From Carya illinoinensis (lineage: Eukaryota > Streptophyta > Magnoliopsida > Fagales > Juglandaceae): a DNA stretch of 64,000 nucleotides. The translations under genes were made by a program, and so were the position numbers. Each line of letters starts with the position of its first letter. Position 1 is the stretch's first letter. The notes beneath the pieces are model-generated. The model did not search any database. It saw only the letters and a program-made list of their open reading frames with translations, and was not told the origin of the DNA. Positions 23,431 to 34,843 of the stretch are shown in pieces. The stretch is from assembly GCF_018687715.1 (NCBI RefSeq), contig NC_056753.1, forward strand, positions 9,163,501 through 9,227,500, written 5' to 3'.

Positions 23431-24912
23431 TCATTTGGATGTTGAGATAAAATTAGAAATTTATAAATGATAATAAAATAATTTATGAATAATAGTCAAA
23501 TGAGATGAATTAAGATGTTTTATACAGTTTTGATGAATGAGATAAAAAAAAAAAAAGAGTTGAATAAAAATATTATAAAGTTAAAATATTGTTATAATAT
23601 TATTTTTATTTTAAAATTTAAAAAACTTTGAATTATATTTTATGTTTTGTTCAAAAGTTTGGCAAATTAAGTTGATGTGATTACGAAAAAAAAATTTAGA
23701 TTTGAAACTGAAAAAGTATTTATGAGTGGTATTTAGATATTGATATGAGATGAGACCATATCAACATCCGAGACTATTTCAACACTTTTTTTTTTTTAAA
23801 TGGTGAATTCATTCATCATGTTAAAGTTACAAATGTGATTTATCAATATAAGAAAAACTAGATTATAAGCCAACCTACGCATCTGCTCTAGAGCATCATC
23901 GCGCATAAAGTGACGGACATTGTCTTAATTTCTATAACTCTCCGAAGAGAGAGAGCGCACTCTGAATAAACAGAGTGACAAGGCCCCTTCATCCCCCTAA
24001 AGAGGCGGAGTATGGGATATTACTGCTATAGACACTAAGTCCAATAGCCTATTACTACAATATTACTAATAAAACTACATAATACTACACTACAAAATAA
24101 TAACAAAAAAATTTAAACATAAAACACAAGTACCGGCAAGAGCCTCGACAGCACACCCTCCATAGACATCGGCATCACGAGCTCAAGAATGGCACAAGTA
24201 CCCAGTTTGTGTATAGACCACAAAAACCTCCACTGCAGAGGTCGGCCGTACATCCACTGGCCATAACTTTGTCTGCCACTCTCGACTAGCACTAGCCTCA
24301 GATTGTGACCGACCAAAACACTCCTCACCCTGCTCGATTAAAACACAGATCAAGAACAAAACACCAAAACAGCATCAGAACAGAGGGACGAAAAACAAAA
24401 CAGAGGCTATGGTGCAAGTGTAGCAAAACCACTCTTGGAGGAGCACTGACGGTTAGTCTATGTTTTCTTGGAGTCTAAGGTCCCAAAAAAGCCAAGATTT
24501 GAATCAGCCGGTGGATCCCTGGTGGCGCATGGCGGCCACGCTCTAGTGCGATCCGAGACTACGTCTCGCGCGTGCGAGCTACGCGCCACTCCATTTGGGG
24601 TTGCGTTCGGTAGACTTTAAGATCGGCGGCTAGCCAACATCCTGACGGAGCACGTGTTGGCGGTCAGCGGTTAGAAAGACACAGTCAGCACTCCACCCTT
24701 ATTTGCCTGAAAATACAACTATAAACGGAAAAATGAAAAAAAACACATAAAGTACAAAAACAAAATTAGAAAAGGAGGGGGAGGGAAGAGAAGGGGAGCC
24801 GAAGCTCCCACCCCCCATTGAGGTTTAGGGGATTTAGGGTTAGGGTTTGTTAAGAGAGAAGGGAGAGAGTCTAGGGTTTTTTGGGACCGACTATCTCAAC
24901 ATTCAAACCAGG
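23431..24912 (+). mobile_element. MITE (GAGATGAGATGA family), split by a retroposon
   Basis: The left end contains ATTTGGATGTTGAGATA and the right end, inverted, GTTTGAATGTTGAGATA, giving terminal inverted repeats of about 17 bp with two differences. The body (23431-23771) is AT-rich and matches, in reverse, another copy at 57140-57490; shared blocks include AAAATATTGTTA and GTTTTGTTCAAAAGTTTGG-like sequence. The MITE is interrupted by a 1.1 kb retroposon at 23785-24888, after which its last 20 bp resume. Its superfamily is not certain. It lies about 1 kb upstream of the P450 start. Confidence 0.65.
23785..24888 (-). mobile_element. Non-coding retroposon (LINE-derived or SINE-like)
   Basis: A T-run opens the insert on the plus strand, which is a poly(A) tail for a minus-strand element. 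The insert is flanked by 13 bp direct repeats, GACTATTTCAACA (23772-23784) and GACTATCTCAACA (24889-24901), differing at one base. Next to the tail is an ATGGTGAATTCATTCATCA segment resembling plant L1 3' ends. The 5' end (minus strand from 24888) starts CCCAAAAAACCCTAGACTC and carries TTTAGGG-like repeats. No ORF is present across 1.1 kb, so this is an internally deleted LINE or a non-autonomous derivative. Confidence 0.7.
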
Positions 24913-25949
24913 TTATTCATATGTTAGGGATTACACAGGAAAAGAGAACAAAAGACATCGCAAACCTCCTCCAATATAAAGGGTAGAAAATATGGAAGTT
25001 TTTGTTAAATTGAGTAGATTGTGGCACTCATGTGCCTCTGGTGATGTTACCACACATAAGTAAAATGAAGGTAAGAGTATCATATCAAAGCCTTTGCATT
25101 CTACCTTAATAATGGAACATGAGTAGGCATTACAAGATTCCTTTTCTCGGTTTGTCAACATGACTTTCCTTGTATAGTTTGATCCCTAAGCTTGGGAATG
25201 ACAAAGCTACTTGGGATTTTTTTTACTAGAAGATACAACGTTTGTATGTGATCTTCTTAGTAGCCCTATCATATATATATATATATATACTTCCCAAAGA
25301 TAGTCATGATTGCAATTGCCCAATGCTTATTACCCACAACACTATTTAGGTTATAATTACGGCTCCTACACGGGTAGGTAGTGACCTCATCAAGCCTCCA
25401 TCCCAAGCAAGGAGGTGGGAATATTGGCCCTGCTCCTGTACCCTCCCCATTACAAATTGTTTGTCCCCATCCTATACATGAGAGTGGAGAAGCAATAGGT
25501 TGTATCTCTTGGAAAAGTTACAACACAAGATATTAATGAAAAAACCGAATCCATAACTGAAATCAACGAAACTTATACCAAAGAGAAATACGGAGATTGA
25601 AATTGACACAAAATCAACAAACTTAAAATTGAAATGTAGATTCATTCCTCGTCTAGTTACCCTACAAATTTCTAGCACATAGGCATGGCGGACATTTTTA
25701 TTTTCTCACACACTTCAATTTCCCCATCTTAAATTCATTTCGTTGATGCATATTCCTATGCCTCTAAAATGGATGCAATCGGCACATCTACATGTCCCAT
25801 CAACTTCCTACTAAAACTTCCAAATCATTGACTTCTTCCTATTTAAGTTCTTCTTTTGTTCTTGAAATGACTTCTACCTTGTTTCTAGTTTTCGATGTTC
25901 TCACTCGATGTCTTCTAATCTAACCTGAACTCTTGTCCCCATAGATCTA
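24913..25949. other. Intergenic, no gene recognised
   Basis: AT-rich DNA with a TA run at about 25271-25288 and only short open frames of no recognised family. Confidence 0.5.
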
Positions 25950-26420
25950 CCACTCATGGCTTCCAAGAACGTAGAAAGTCTATGACTCTTCCTCTGGTAT
26001 CGCCCTTTTTTCCTACGACAAGTATGGATGGTCCTCTAATGTCGATCCCACTGCCCTTAATACACTATGCAATATGTTTAGAGTCCTAGATATCATCTTC
26101 TTGGAGGTCCTAGGACCTGGTCTTGGGGCCATTGACTTCAAGGGCAATGCTGAGAAAGTTGCATTGTATGTTGGCATGTTTTCACAAAACTTGATGCTTT
26201 CTTTCTGCTACCCAATTTAAATTGTTCTAGGTTTCTTGGGCTTGCCCCAGCTCTCGTATATCCTAACACCTGGAGGATCCTGACGTCATGATGTGTGGTA
26301 TGGCGCATGGTCCTGGAGGTAGCTGGGGAGGAGTACCTAGATTTAACAGTCTTGGAGTTCATTTTCACCCATGTGGTTTGGGCACTAGCTAGGAATATTT
26401 GTAACTTTCACTCTGGCCAC
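25950..26420 (+). pseudogene. Relic of a putative gypsy-type transposon domain (Transposase_28-like)
   Basis: Plus-strand translation in broken frames shows a block ending GLAPALVYPNTWRIL (about 26236-26280), preceded by a segment around 26140-26215 with EKVALYVGMF. This pattern resembles the conserved block of the plant 'putative gypsy type transposon' domain, found at the start of non-autonomous retroelement genes. Several stops break it. The assignment rests on recall of the GLAP..PN.WR pattern and is uncertain. Confidence 0.45.
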
Positions 26421-26814
26421 AGATTCCAGCTCGTCCAGTTTGAAGGGCGCCACTTCAATGCCAAGCTATGGTAGTGCAGGTTCTTCTTCATGTCGATTGA
26501 GGGATGAGAATTCCCATTATTATTCTAAACGGTATTGGATAAGCTTTTGAAACAATGATGAGTTCTATTCGAGCTCATGAAACAGTACCCATTAGTCTTA
26601 ATTCTCTCATTTGTCTTTTGTTGAGAGTTAGACACAAACACAATATTCTTTCTAATCTCCCTAGTCCTTTTAAAGCGATTCATGCTACATTGTACACTAA
26701 AATGTTAAAACCCACTTGTAGACGAAGATGTCTAGGTCATAATCCAAAGAGGATGGTTTCTGATTATCTTGAGGATCTTGGATTTGTTACTTCCAAGTTC
26801 CAAGCACATCATTT

Positions 26815-26935
26815 TGTTGAGGAATAATCCCACATTGCCTTAGGACAAGGTGATCTTGGGCATGTTCATAAGCAATGAACAGTCTTCTCTTGTTGAACCG
26901 GTTTGATAAAATGAGTTAAGCTATAAATTTCTTTA
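26815..26935 (+). repeat. Short LTR of a probable TRIM element (5' copy)
   Basis: Begins TGTTGAGGAATAATCCCAC and is followed by a degenerate tRNA-Met primer site at about 26936-26949 (TAGTATCGGAGTC against TGGTATCAGAGCC). A second copy starting TATTGAGGAATAATCTCAC lies at 28652-28775. The two align over about 120 bp at roughly 70 percent. LTRs this short followed by a primer site are the mark of TRIM elements. Confidence 0.55.
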
Positions 26936-26949
26936 TAGTATCGGAGTCT

Positions 26950-28640
26950 TTCCCATGATGAATGGGGGCCCACAGTACTACTTGAAGTGGAGGAAAACCG
27001 TTGTTACAAACTGGACACCTGGAGGTTACAAATAATATAATAAGATCCAAGCCCAGACATCCAAATAGTAAAACCCTAAAACCATAAAACCTCAATACAA
27101 ACTAGTTTAGAATAACCAAGAGAAAAAAATTGCAACGAATGCATAAGAAACACAAAGAACCCGCAAAACAAAGTTAGCCCACGCAAGAAATAAAACAATA
27201 CACAACCAAACCACAAAAAGCAAAAGCTATAAAAACATCAAATAAAAACCCACTACATTAGCAACAACGTAATGAAGGAAGACCTAGCTTATCCAAGCAG
27301 ATTAAACCTCTCAACAGCCTTAGTACTTCCCCAATCACTTGTCACTTCATACGATCACCAATCGCATCATACTTTGCTAGCCAGTCTGCACCTTTATTCC
27401 CCTGTCTGGAGACATGACTCACAGAACAAACCATTGAATCCATGAGACCAATAATCTCCTCCCAAAAATCTTCTAGATACCAAACCTCACATCTCTGTTG
27501 CTTACACCACGACACCACCACTTGAGAGTTTAGTTCAATTTCCACAAAAATAATCATCAGAGCTTTACAAACTTTATGACCATACATAAGAGCTAATAAC
27601 TCCGCATGATTATTTGAACCCACTCCTAAAGGAGAAGCAAAGCCACAAAAGCATGAACTAAATTACCTTGAGCATCTCTGATAATACCACCTGCCCTAGA
27701 TGACCCAGGATTTTCAAAACTACTACTATTTGTATTTAACTTAAATCATCCTTGAGAAGGTTTTTTCCAGGCCACCAATTTAGGACAACATCTTGACGGA
27801 ACTAAAGACGGAATAAGCAAAGAGTGTAAAATCTTAGTATCATGCCTTGAACATTTAGTAACTTTGCGGATGTCATAGCAGGCAGAATGAATCAATAATG
27901 AATGGATTGCCAAACCACACGGAATGACTCTAGACAACCTTCCATGTGAGCTACACATCTACGACACCAAAGACACCAAGAAAGAAAAGAAGGAAGAAGC
28001 CCCACTATTATCTTGACCTGAGAAGAAGAAGACACACGGCAAAATCATGCAGTTACTGTCTCTTTCCAAGTACCCCCAAGCTGTAGTCCAAAAATAGCAC
28101 CGCAACAGCGCCAGACCCAAGTAGCAAATTCCCGTTCAAACAAAACATGATTTTGATCCTCATAATTACCCTTAACACAACAGTCACGCCTAGAAACAAT
28201 CGGCACACCCACTCAATAGAGGCGATTATCAACATTGAAAGTATTGTTCCAAGCCTTCCACATAGAAACTAAAACCTTCAAAGGAAGCAGATTATGTCAC
28301 ATCCAAGAATGCCAATCCATAGTGGAACCCCTTATACTGATGCAATCCCAAGCTGATTTAGTAGAAAAACAACCACTACATGCTTTGTCCATATCAACAC
28401 ATCTAAACCTCCCTTGCAAATTGCTAATGATTCAATAATATCATCAACATTTTCATGCCCCACCAAACTAACCAACAAGTCCACCTCCCATGAATTAGAC
28501 AGTTTACAATCCATGATTTTAAGCCGAGGGCTACCCACAATAAGAAGATCAGTAAATAAAGAACCTCAATCGTTCCATTTGTCGAACTAAAGGAAAATAC
28601 TTATCTCATGACAAGAACTAGTAAAAATATTGGCATACAC
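26950..28640 (-). pseudogene. L1-type LINE ORF2 C-terminal fragment
   Basis: The minus strand carries the end of a non-LTR retrotransposon ORF2: a linker and zinc-binding reverse-transcriptase-associated region (28538-28332, with stops) and an RNase H-like domain (27623-27342). The RNase H part shares VEIEL.SQVVVSW and YLEDFWEEII with the LINE at 52621-54925, so the two are the same family. Reverse transcriptase itself is missing, indicating 5' truncation. It lies between the two short LTRs of the TRIM-like element. Frames are broken; it is inactive. Confidence 0.75.
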
Positions 28641-28651
28641 ATGATGGAGGG

Positions 28652-28775
28652 TATTGAGGAATAATCTCACGTTACCTATAGATAAGATTTTGGACATATT
28701 TATAAGCAATAAGTAATCATTTCTTATTAAACTAGTTTTATGAGATAAATTAGACCCATAAATTCATTCACATTC
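28652..28775 (+). repeat. Short LTR of a probable TRIM element (3' copy)
   Basis: Homologous to 26815-26935. A purine-rich GATGGAGGG stretch lies immediately upstream, in the place of a polypurine tract. Divergence between the copies suggests an old insertion. Confidence 0.5.
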
Positions 28776-31284
28776 CCTATTCGCGTATCAAAATCTTGCA
28801 CTCTTTTTAGTTCATGTTGATGAGGTCATCATATCAAGTAATTATGATTCCCACATTCCTTACTGCGTGAAGCACCACAAAATGGTTATGCTTTAATAAT
28901 GACCAAGTTGGCGATCTCTATGAAAGTGCTCCATTTAAACTTCTCAAGATAAGCTTATGTTATGTGATCAACTTATATGCTTGTAATTAATACATCACTT
29001 GAAATAATTCATGGAATTTCAGTTACAAAGGGAAAAATGATTACATTGGCAACTATTTAAGAAGATCTCACCATAATGAGCAACATTTAAATCCCACTAT
29101 TATTGGGTATATATATATGGAAAATTCTACCATACTACCATCTCATTTTCATCATATTATGATTAATGTAACATATTTATCACCATTAAGTAATCATTTA
29201 TTGCATACTTCTTTATCATCAAATGATGATGAATGTACTACATCTTATTTAATAAAATGAAAGTGGGATGAGAGTATAAAGAAGAAATCATTTAACTGTC
29301 CAATCACTTATTTTCTTAAATAAAGAGATTTCTTTACATTATTTATTATAGAATAATGCTAGACACAGTTTTAAAATGTGTAAATCTTATACATGTTGTA
29401 TACTCCTTATAAAAAAGTAGAATTTACTATGATTTTCTTTTTTTTCACGAGTCTCAATATTTTTTTCACATTTTTTAAATAGAGTTTGTAGGATTTACAT
29501 ATCCGAAAATCATATAAATGATTTCCCTTCATTTTATATTTGGACAGAATAGAAGCTGATGACTAGTTAGGAAGATATAAACAATATAAATGTGACTTGG
29601 CTTTTGAAAATTCACATTTGTATATATTTTTTTTCACAGATTTTTAATCTCTTAGCCCTTCACAAAATGGGAAAATTCATGTCTAAGTGAAAAAAGCTAA
29701 TGACTTGGGGCAAGTTCCACAATGGGTGTTTTTAAATTATTATTTTTTTAAATAATAATAATAATAATACTAACAATTAATGGAGGGAAACACTACGACA
29801 AGTAAACATGGGAGCAGTACGTTTTCTGGTTACATTGCCGGACACGTGGGAATCGTGTGGTGTTGGGTAAGGAAGCAGTTAATGGGCGTAGAAACATGGC
29901 CATTGATTAGCAGCACATCCACGCGTCTGTTTCTGTGTTTCATGCAATGTCTATTGCACATGACATTGACACCTCAACTCCTCTTCCCCCACCTCAAGCT
30001 TCTCCTTCCTCTTTCCCTCCTGTTAGTTTCCTATAATGCCCTTCTTTTTCTGATGTATGTGGGCTTCTAGACGGGGGCATTAAAGTCCCTGACGTATTTA
30101 TTTATATGTTTTATCATAAATTTTATAATTTTCAAATATCTTCAAATGTGATATATTTTAATTAATCTAATATATCACCCCTTAAAATAAATATCTGACA
30201 TAAAATATGTCGCATGAATCAAGGTGATCAGAAAAAACGACATAAAATATAAAATAAAGAATTATATGTTATATATATACATGCATACTTTTCATGGGAT
30301 CATAAAGATTGAAGAGGTTGCTGGATGATGAGTCGATCCCTATCCGTTGATTTTGTTGCTTTTAGTATAGGAAATCAATACAGATTTTCAAACTCTAGAT
30401 TTTAGACTGAGAAATAGATAAATATATGACGACCGTTATTTGGTACACAGGAACTTAAAAAAACTTATTCGTGATAGATTATATGCGATGAAAAGAGCTA
30501 ATTATAATTAAAATAAATTTATTTTAATAAAAAATAATTAATCATAATTGAGCAATTTTCTCCCTCATGAACATTTAAAATTTTCTTTAAAAAATTCTCT
30601 CAAACAGTTGTAAATCTCTTTCCTAATTATTAAAGTCAAGTCAAGATCTCAAGGCAATCCAAATCCGAAAAGAAACGACTTATAAAAAATGGCATTTATA
30701 TTTGCCACGGTGGGAAGGATCTTGACAACTGGGGAAAGGAAGATCAGAAGAAGGGTCACATTAAAAATAAAAGAAATATTACAAAAAAGTAATCAAGTAT
30801 TGGTGAAAGACCTCATTATTTTCATATTCAATAGGAGTTGATGAGGTATCCATATATCTAGGGACTAAATTATTATTATTATTATTATTTTTAAAGTGAT
30901 AGTACTCAATAGAAGGTAACAAATGACATCAGAGTTTTAAGGATATTAATTATAAGAAACCCACAACTTAGGGAAAAACAAATATATATATATATATATA
31001 TATCACAGACTCTTCCTTAAAAGTCCCCTGGGGGAGGCGAGGCAGCAAGCACAAGGTAGCTTCCAACAGGTCATTACAGAATGAGATACACATTTCGCTT
31101 AAACTTCTTGTCCAAGGTTCCAATGCCAACAACTTCTTCAATTATTTAACCAATAATGACAGCCATTGGCTCAGACTGGAGTCTGGGACAAACCCCATGA
31201 TATCAAACTGATGTAAGCAGCAGCTAATAATCATGGGTTCAGGTTTAGGTATAAAAAATCAGATCAAAGATAGTTTTATATTTT
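28776..31284. other. AT-rich intergenic DNA with small repeats
   Basis: No gene recognised. A possible small MITE lies at about 29127-29280, where TACCATCTCATTTTCATC and TACTCTCATCCCACTTTCAT face each other as imperfect inverted ends. A TA run is at about 30981-31003, an ATT run at about 30871-30891 and an AAT run near 29750-29770. A G-box-like ACACGTGG occurs at about 29843, beside a 96-codon frame (29780-30070) with no family match. Confidence 0.45.
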
Positions 31285-32128
31285 CTTTTTTTTGAAAAGG
31301 AAAAACACTTCATTAATCAATAAGCCGTAACACGAGATACATCAAAAAGGACAGAAGCTTTGACCACAGAAGGGCCATCTTCTAGCCAAATTTTTTCATA
31401 AGAGTCCTTAATAGCTTCCTTAGCTGCAGAGTGGGCAGCTTGGTTAGCTAATCTATATACAAAAGATAGCCTCCAATTCAGATGAGCCGCCATCAACTGT
31501 TGAAGATCCTTAGTTTCTTGGCCATGCCACGAATTATCTACCTCTTTGGAATTGATTGCATCGATGACAACTTTGGCATCCCCCTAAAAAACGACTTGAT
31601 GCATACCCATCTCAAAACACATATACATAGCCCTTTGCCAAGCTGCTCTTTTTGCTTGTGCTGCTGAGAAGACCCGCTCTTTAGGAACTGTTAAACATGC
31701 TTGGATCTTACCTTCACTGTCTCTCATAATGATGCCCATCCCCATCCTGTTTAAGGACTTGTCATACGCTGCATCGACATTAACTTTGAATAGAGGCCAC
31801 TCAGGAGGCTGCCAAACTTGGTTTGATGTTGCTATAACTGTTCTTCCTTCAGAACTGCTACTGTTCTGTTGTTTAATCTCCCTATGCATATCAATCTCAG
31901 TTTGAGCCCTTGCTATAATAGATCCCTGGCTGCTGAACAGGTCTTTAAAAATGAAGCCATTTCTTCTACCCCATATATGATAGCAGATGACTGCAGCCAA
32001 TTGTAATTCTTTACTATTTAATCTGTTTGTCATCTCTTCCCACAGCTTTTGGAAATCAGGGAAAAACTTATTCCATTTTCTTGACTCTAGAGTATTGAGA
32101 CATAGATTTATATATAAAGCCTCTATTA
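31285..32128 (-). pseudogene. L1-type LINE fragment, RNase H-like domain
   Basis: A minus-strand frame (32033-31584 and on to about 31330 past a stop) encodes the linker and the RNase H-like domain typical of plant L1 ORF2 ends: a FKVNVDAAYD start, GMGIIMRDSEGKI, and a VNRLANQAAH-like end. The RNase H domain removes RNA from the RNA-DNA hybrid. The 3' tail is the T-run at about 31284-31292 on the plus strand, next to a short AT-rich 3' UTR. The copy is 5' truncated and broken. No clear target duplication was found. Confidence 0.8.
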
Positions 32129-32257
32129 TAGTAACAACCCAAAATAAATTTTATAAATAAATTTTTTTCGATCTTAAAAATATCGTGAACTATCGAAAGG
32201 ATTTCACAATTTGAGCGATCGATTAGGTTTTAGTTTGTTGGCATAGTCGGATCCCAA

Positions 32258-32278
32258 TCCACAATGGTGATGGAGTTG

Positions 32279-32349
<71 letters not shown>

Positions 32350-32510
32350 TATAGAAAAACATAATTTCATTGAATCAAAGAGATTAAAACTTGTTCTTAT
32401 CAAACCGAATGGCTTGAGATACAGACATTGGGACATTATTCCACCACATCTCAATATTCTCTACGTTCCCAATCTACATGCTGTCTCATTGCCTATTTTG
32501 TGAACATGTA
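32258..32510 (-). mobile_element. Very short LINE 3' fragment with CT/AT tail
   Basis: Minus-strand translation of about 32510-32350 gives a decayed RNase H end. The 3' tail on the minus strand is a TA run followed by a GA run (plus-strand CT run at about 32282-32335). The insert sits inside block D1, whose sequence resumes at about 32520. Confidence 0.5.
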
Positions 32511-33190
32511 GCACTTTACATATTAAAATTTTTCATAAGTCTCTGTATTTCTCTCAGTAAAAGTTGAATCAAGGCACTTATGATTATAAGTTTAATTAAG
32601 GCACCATTAGACTCATATTAATATTTAGAATTTTACGGTATAATAATAAGCTTCCAGTTTCTCTGTCGAATATTAGATGTGATTGCCTTTCTATTTAATT
32701 AAGGCACTTAGGAGTAGAATTTTTTGAAAAGAATCACACCATTAGACTTTTATGAATATTTATAATTTTATAGTATGATAAAAAGATTTGAGTTGTTTGG
32801 GTGAAAAGTAACCCTTTAGGGGTGCGCCACGTGGCTACTAGTGCAAACAACTGTCAAATCACCATGTAAGATGTCCAAGCAATTCTCAAGTCCAATAGAA
32901 AAATTTTTAATTAGACACATGGTACAATCTTAGCCATCCACTTGGAAATCCTAGGACATATGTCAAGAGGACAACAAAGTGTGAAGAAATGGAGTGTGAT
33001 TCAAACTTGTTAGCATGTTCTCTTACACCGAACACTATTCCATCCAATCAAACACTAATTGGTCAACTAAAAAGAGGGTTTCAATCCCAATAAAATCCCA
33101 AACCATTGAAAGCCAACCAAAACCCTAAACACCTTAAGGAAACTAAAATCCCAAATTGGTTTCCAAATCCTAAAGTGGATGGTTGCAAGT

Positions 33191-33994
33191 CTAGGGTTGC
33201 AAATGAATAGAGTAGCTCGAGCTGGACTTCTGTATACTCTATTTGAACTTGATTCATTTAATAAATGAGATGTTTGTAAATACTAATATATGTTCAAATA
33301 CTAAATGAGTACAAATTGTATAAACTCAGCTCGACTCAGTTTAGACTCATGAACAAAACTCGTATAAGCTCGGTTGACTCATTTGAACTCGTAATATGTT
33401 TTATATATGTATGTGTTATATATATTACATGTTAGTTATATTTTATATACTTAATTATATATTATTAATTTATTTATCGTTTACCTTATTTAGTATAGAT
33501 ATGTTAAGTTCCCAAAATGTGTATAGGATAATTTGTATAATAATATATCATACAACTACAACTATTGATTTATTATATTATCTATATGTATTAAATAGTT
33601 TAGTTTATTTCATTTATCTTGTGTATTATTATTTTAATTTATAACTATAAGTTATTTTCATAAAAAATGTTATACCATAAGAACCTTGAGTCAAAATTAT
33701 TTGTTTGAATTGTTAAATTGTTTGAGTTTTTTTTTTTTTTTGTAAAATTTAAATTCTTTTTATTAATAAAAAATATAAGATTAGAAATTTCAAAATAAAA
33801 AATCAAGCTCGAACTCGAGTTGTTTGTTTATTTTTAGTCGAACTTGAGTCGAATCCGAACAACATTAATGGTTAATGAACCGAGTTCAAGCAAGGATATT
33901 CGAGTTTGAGCCGAGTTTAAGTGAGTAAACATGTTAATCAAGCTCTAGTACCCTTGTTTGCATTCAACTCGATTTGGTTTGTTTGCAGCCCTAG
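33191..33994. mobile_element. hAT-like non-autonomous DNA transposon (804 bp)
   Basis: The ends are inverted: CTAGGGTTGCAAATGAATAG on the left and, inverted on the right, CTAGGGCTGCAAACAAACC. Flanking 8 bp are TTGCAAGT (33183-33190) and TTGTAACT (33995-34002), matching at 6 of 8, as expected for an old hAT target duplication. The interior is AT-rich and non-coding, with TCGAACTCGAG-type sequence near the ends. It interrupts block D1. Confidence 0.65.
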
Positions 33995-34843
33995 TTGTAA
34001 CTAAGTGATTTCTGAATAAATCACTTCCAGATGCAACTAACTAGTCAAATACACACTCTTACAACCCTTAACCAATCTTTACATCTTCATAAATACATTT
34101 GACCAACAAAAGTCTGATTGGAACCAAACCATGATCGAAACCCAAACTAATCCCATTGAAGCCCCAAATGAAACCCAATTCGGTTAGCCAATCTTTGGCC
34201 CAAACTTCTTCAACAAGCTTCTCCATTCTTAAAAGGCCATGCTTTGTATGTCATGCCACCTCATGACCAACCCCAAATAGTGGCTTGATGGCAAGTCAAA
34301 CACCCCGTAACCAGCCCTCACCCACTTGGCCAGACTTTAGTAAGAAATCAGCTACATTTTGCAGTCCATTTTCCTCCTCCTTTTCACAAGCTACCCTCAC
34401 ATCACTTGGTCATTAAATCACCCACTTTTTCAGACCCTCTTCTATACGCATGCCCCTTGCATTTCACTTCACACACTTGGCCCATTTTTCACTCTTACAA
34501 GAGCAAATCGAGAGGGAGTTGAGAGAAAATTCTAGATAGCTTTGTGCTCTAGCTTTCCCAGCTTTTGTAAGTATTTTCTATGGCTCAATCCTCTTGTATT
34601 TTTTTTTTAATATTGAGTCTAGAATACTTAGAGTAGCATTGGGTAATTTGTCTTGGAGTTTTGTTGGAGGAAAGTTGGATTAAGGATGAAGTGGTTCAAT
34701 TATGGTGTTTATTATTGAACGTTGGAAGTTTTATGAAATATTGATGAATTGATGTGTGGATCTAGAATTTTTGAAGTGCCTAAATGATTTTTATACATGT
34801 TGAGGTTTGAGTCAAAGCATGTTAGGTTTTCATAAAAGAGGTT

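Noticed and set aside
24836..24860. Telomere-like TTTAGGG motif
   Set aside because: Only two or three imperfect units occur at the 5' end of a retroposon, not an array.
29780..30070. 96-codon open frame beside a G-box
   Set aside because: No family match and no splice or start context. Hydrophobic runs follow from CT-rich sequence.
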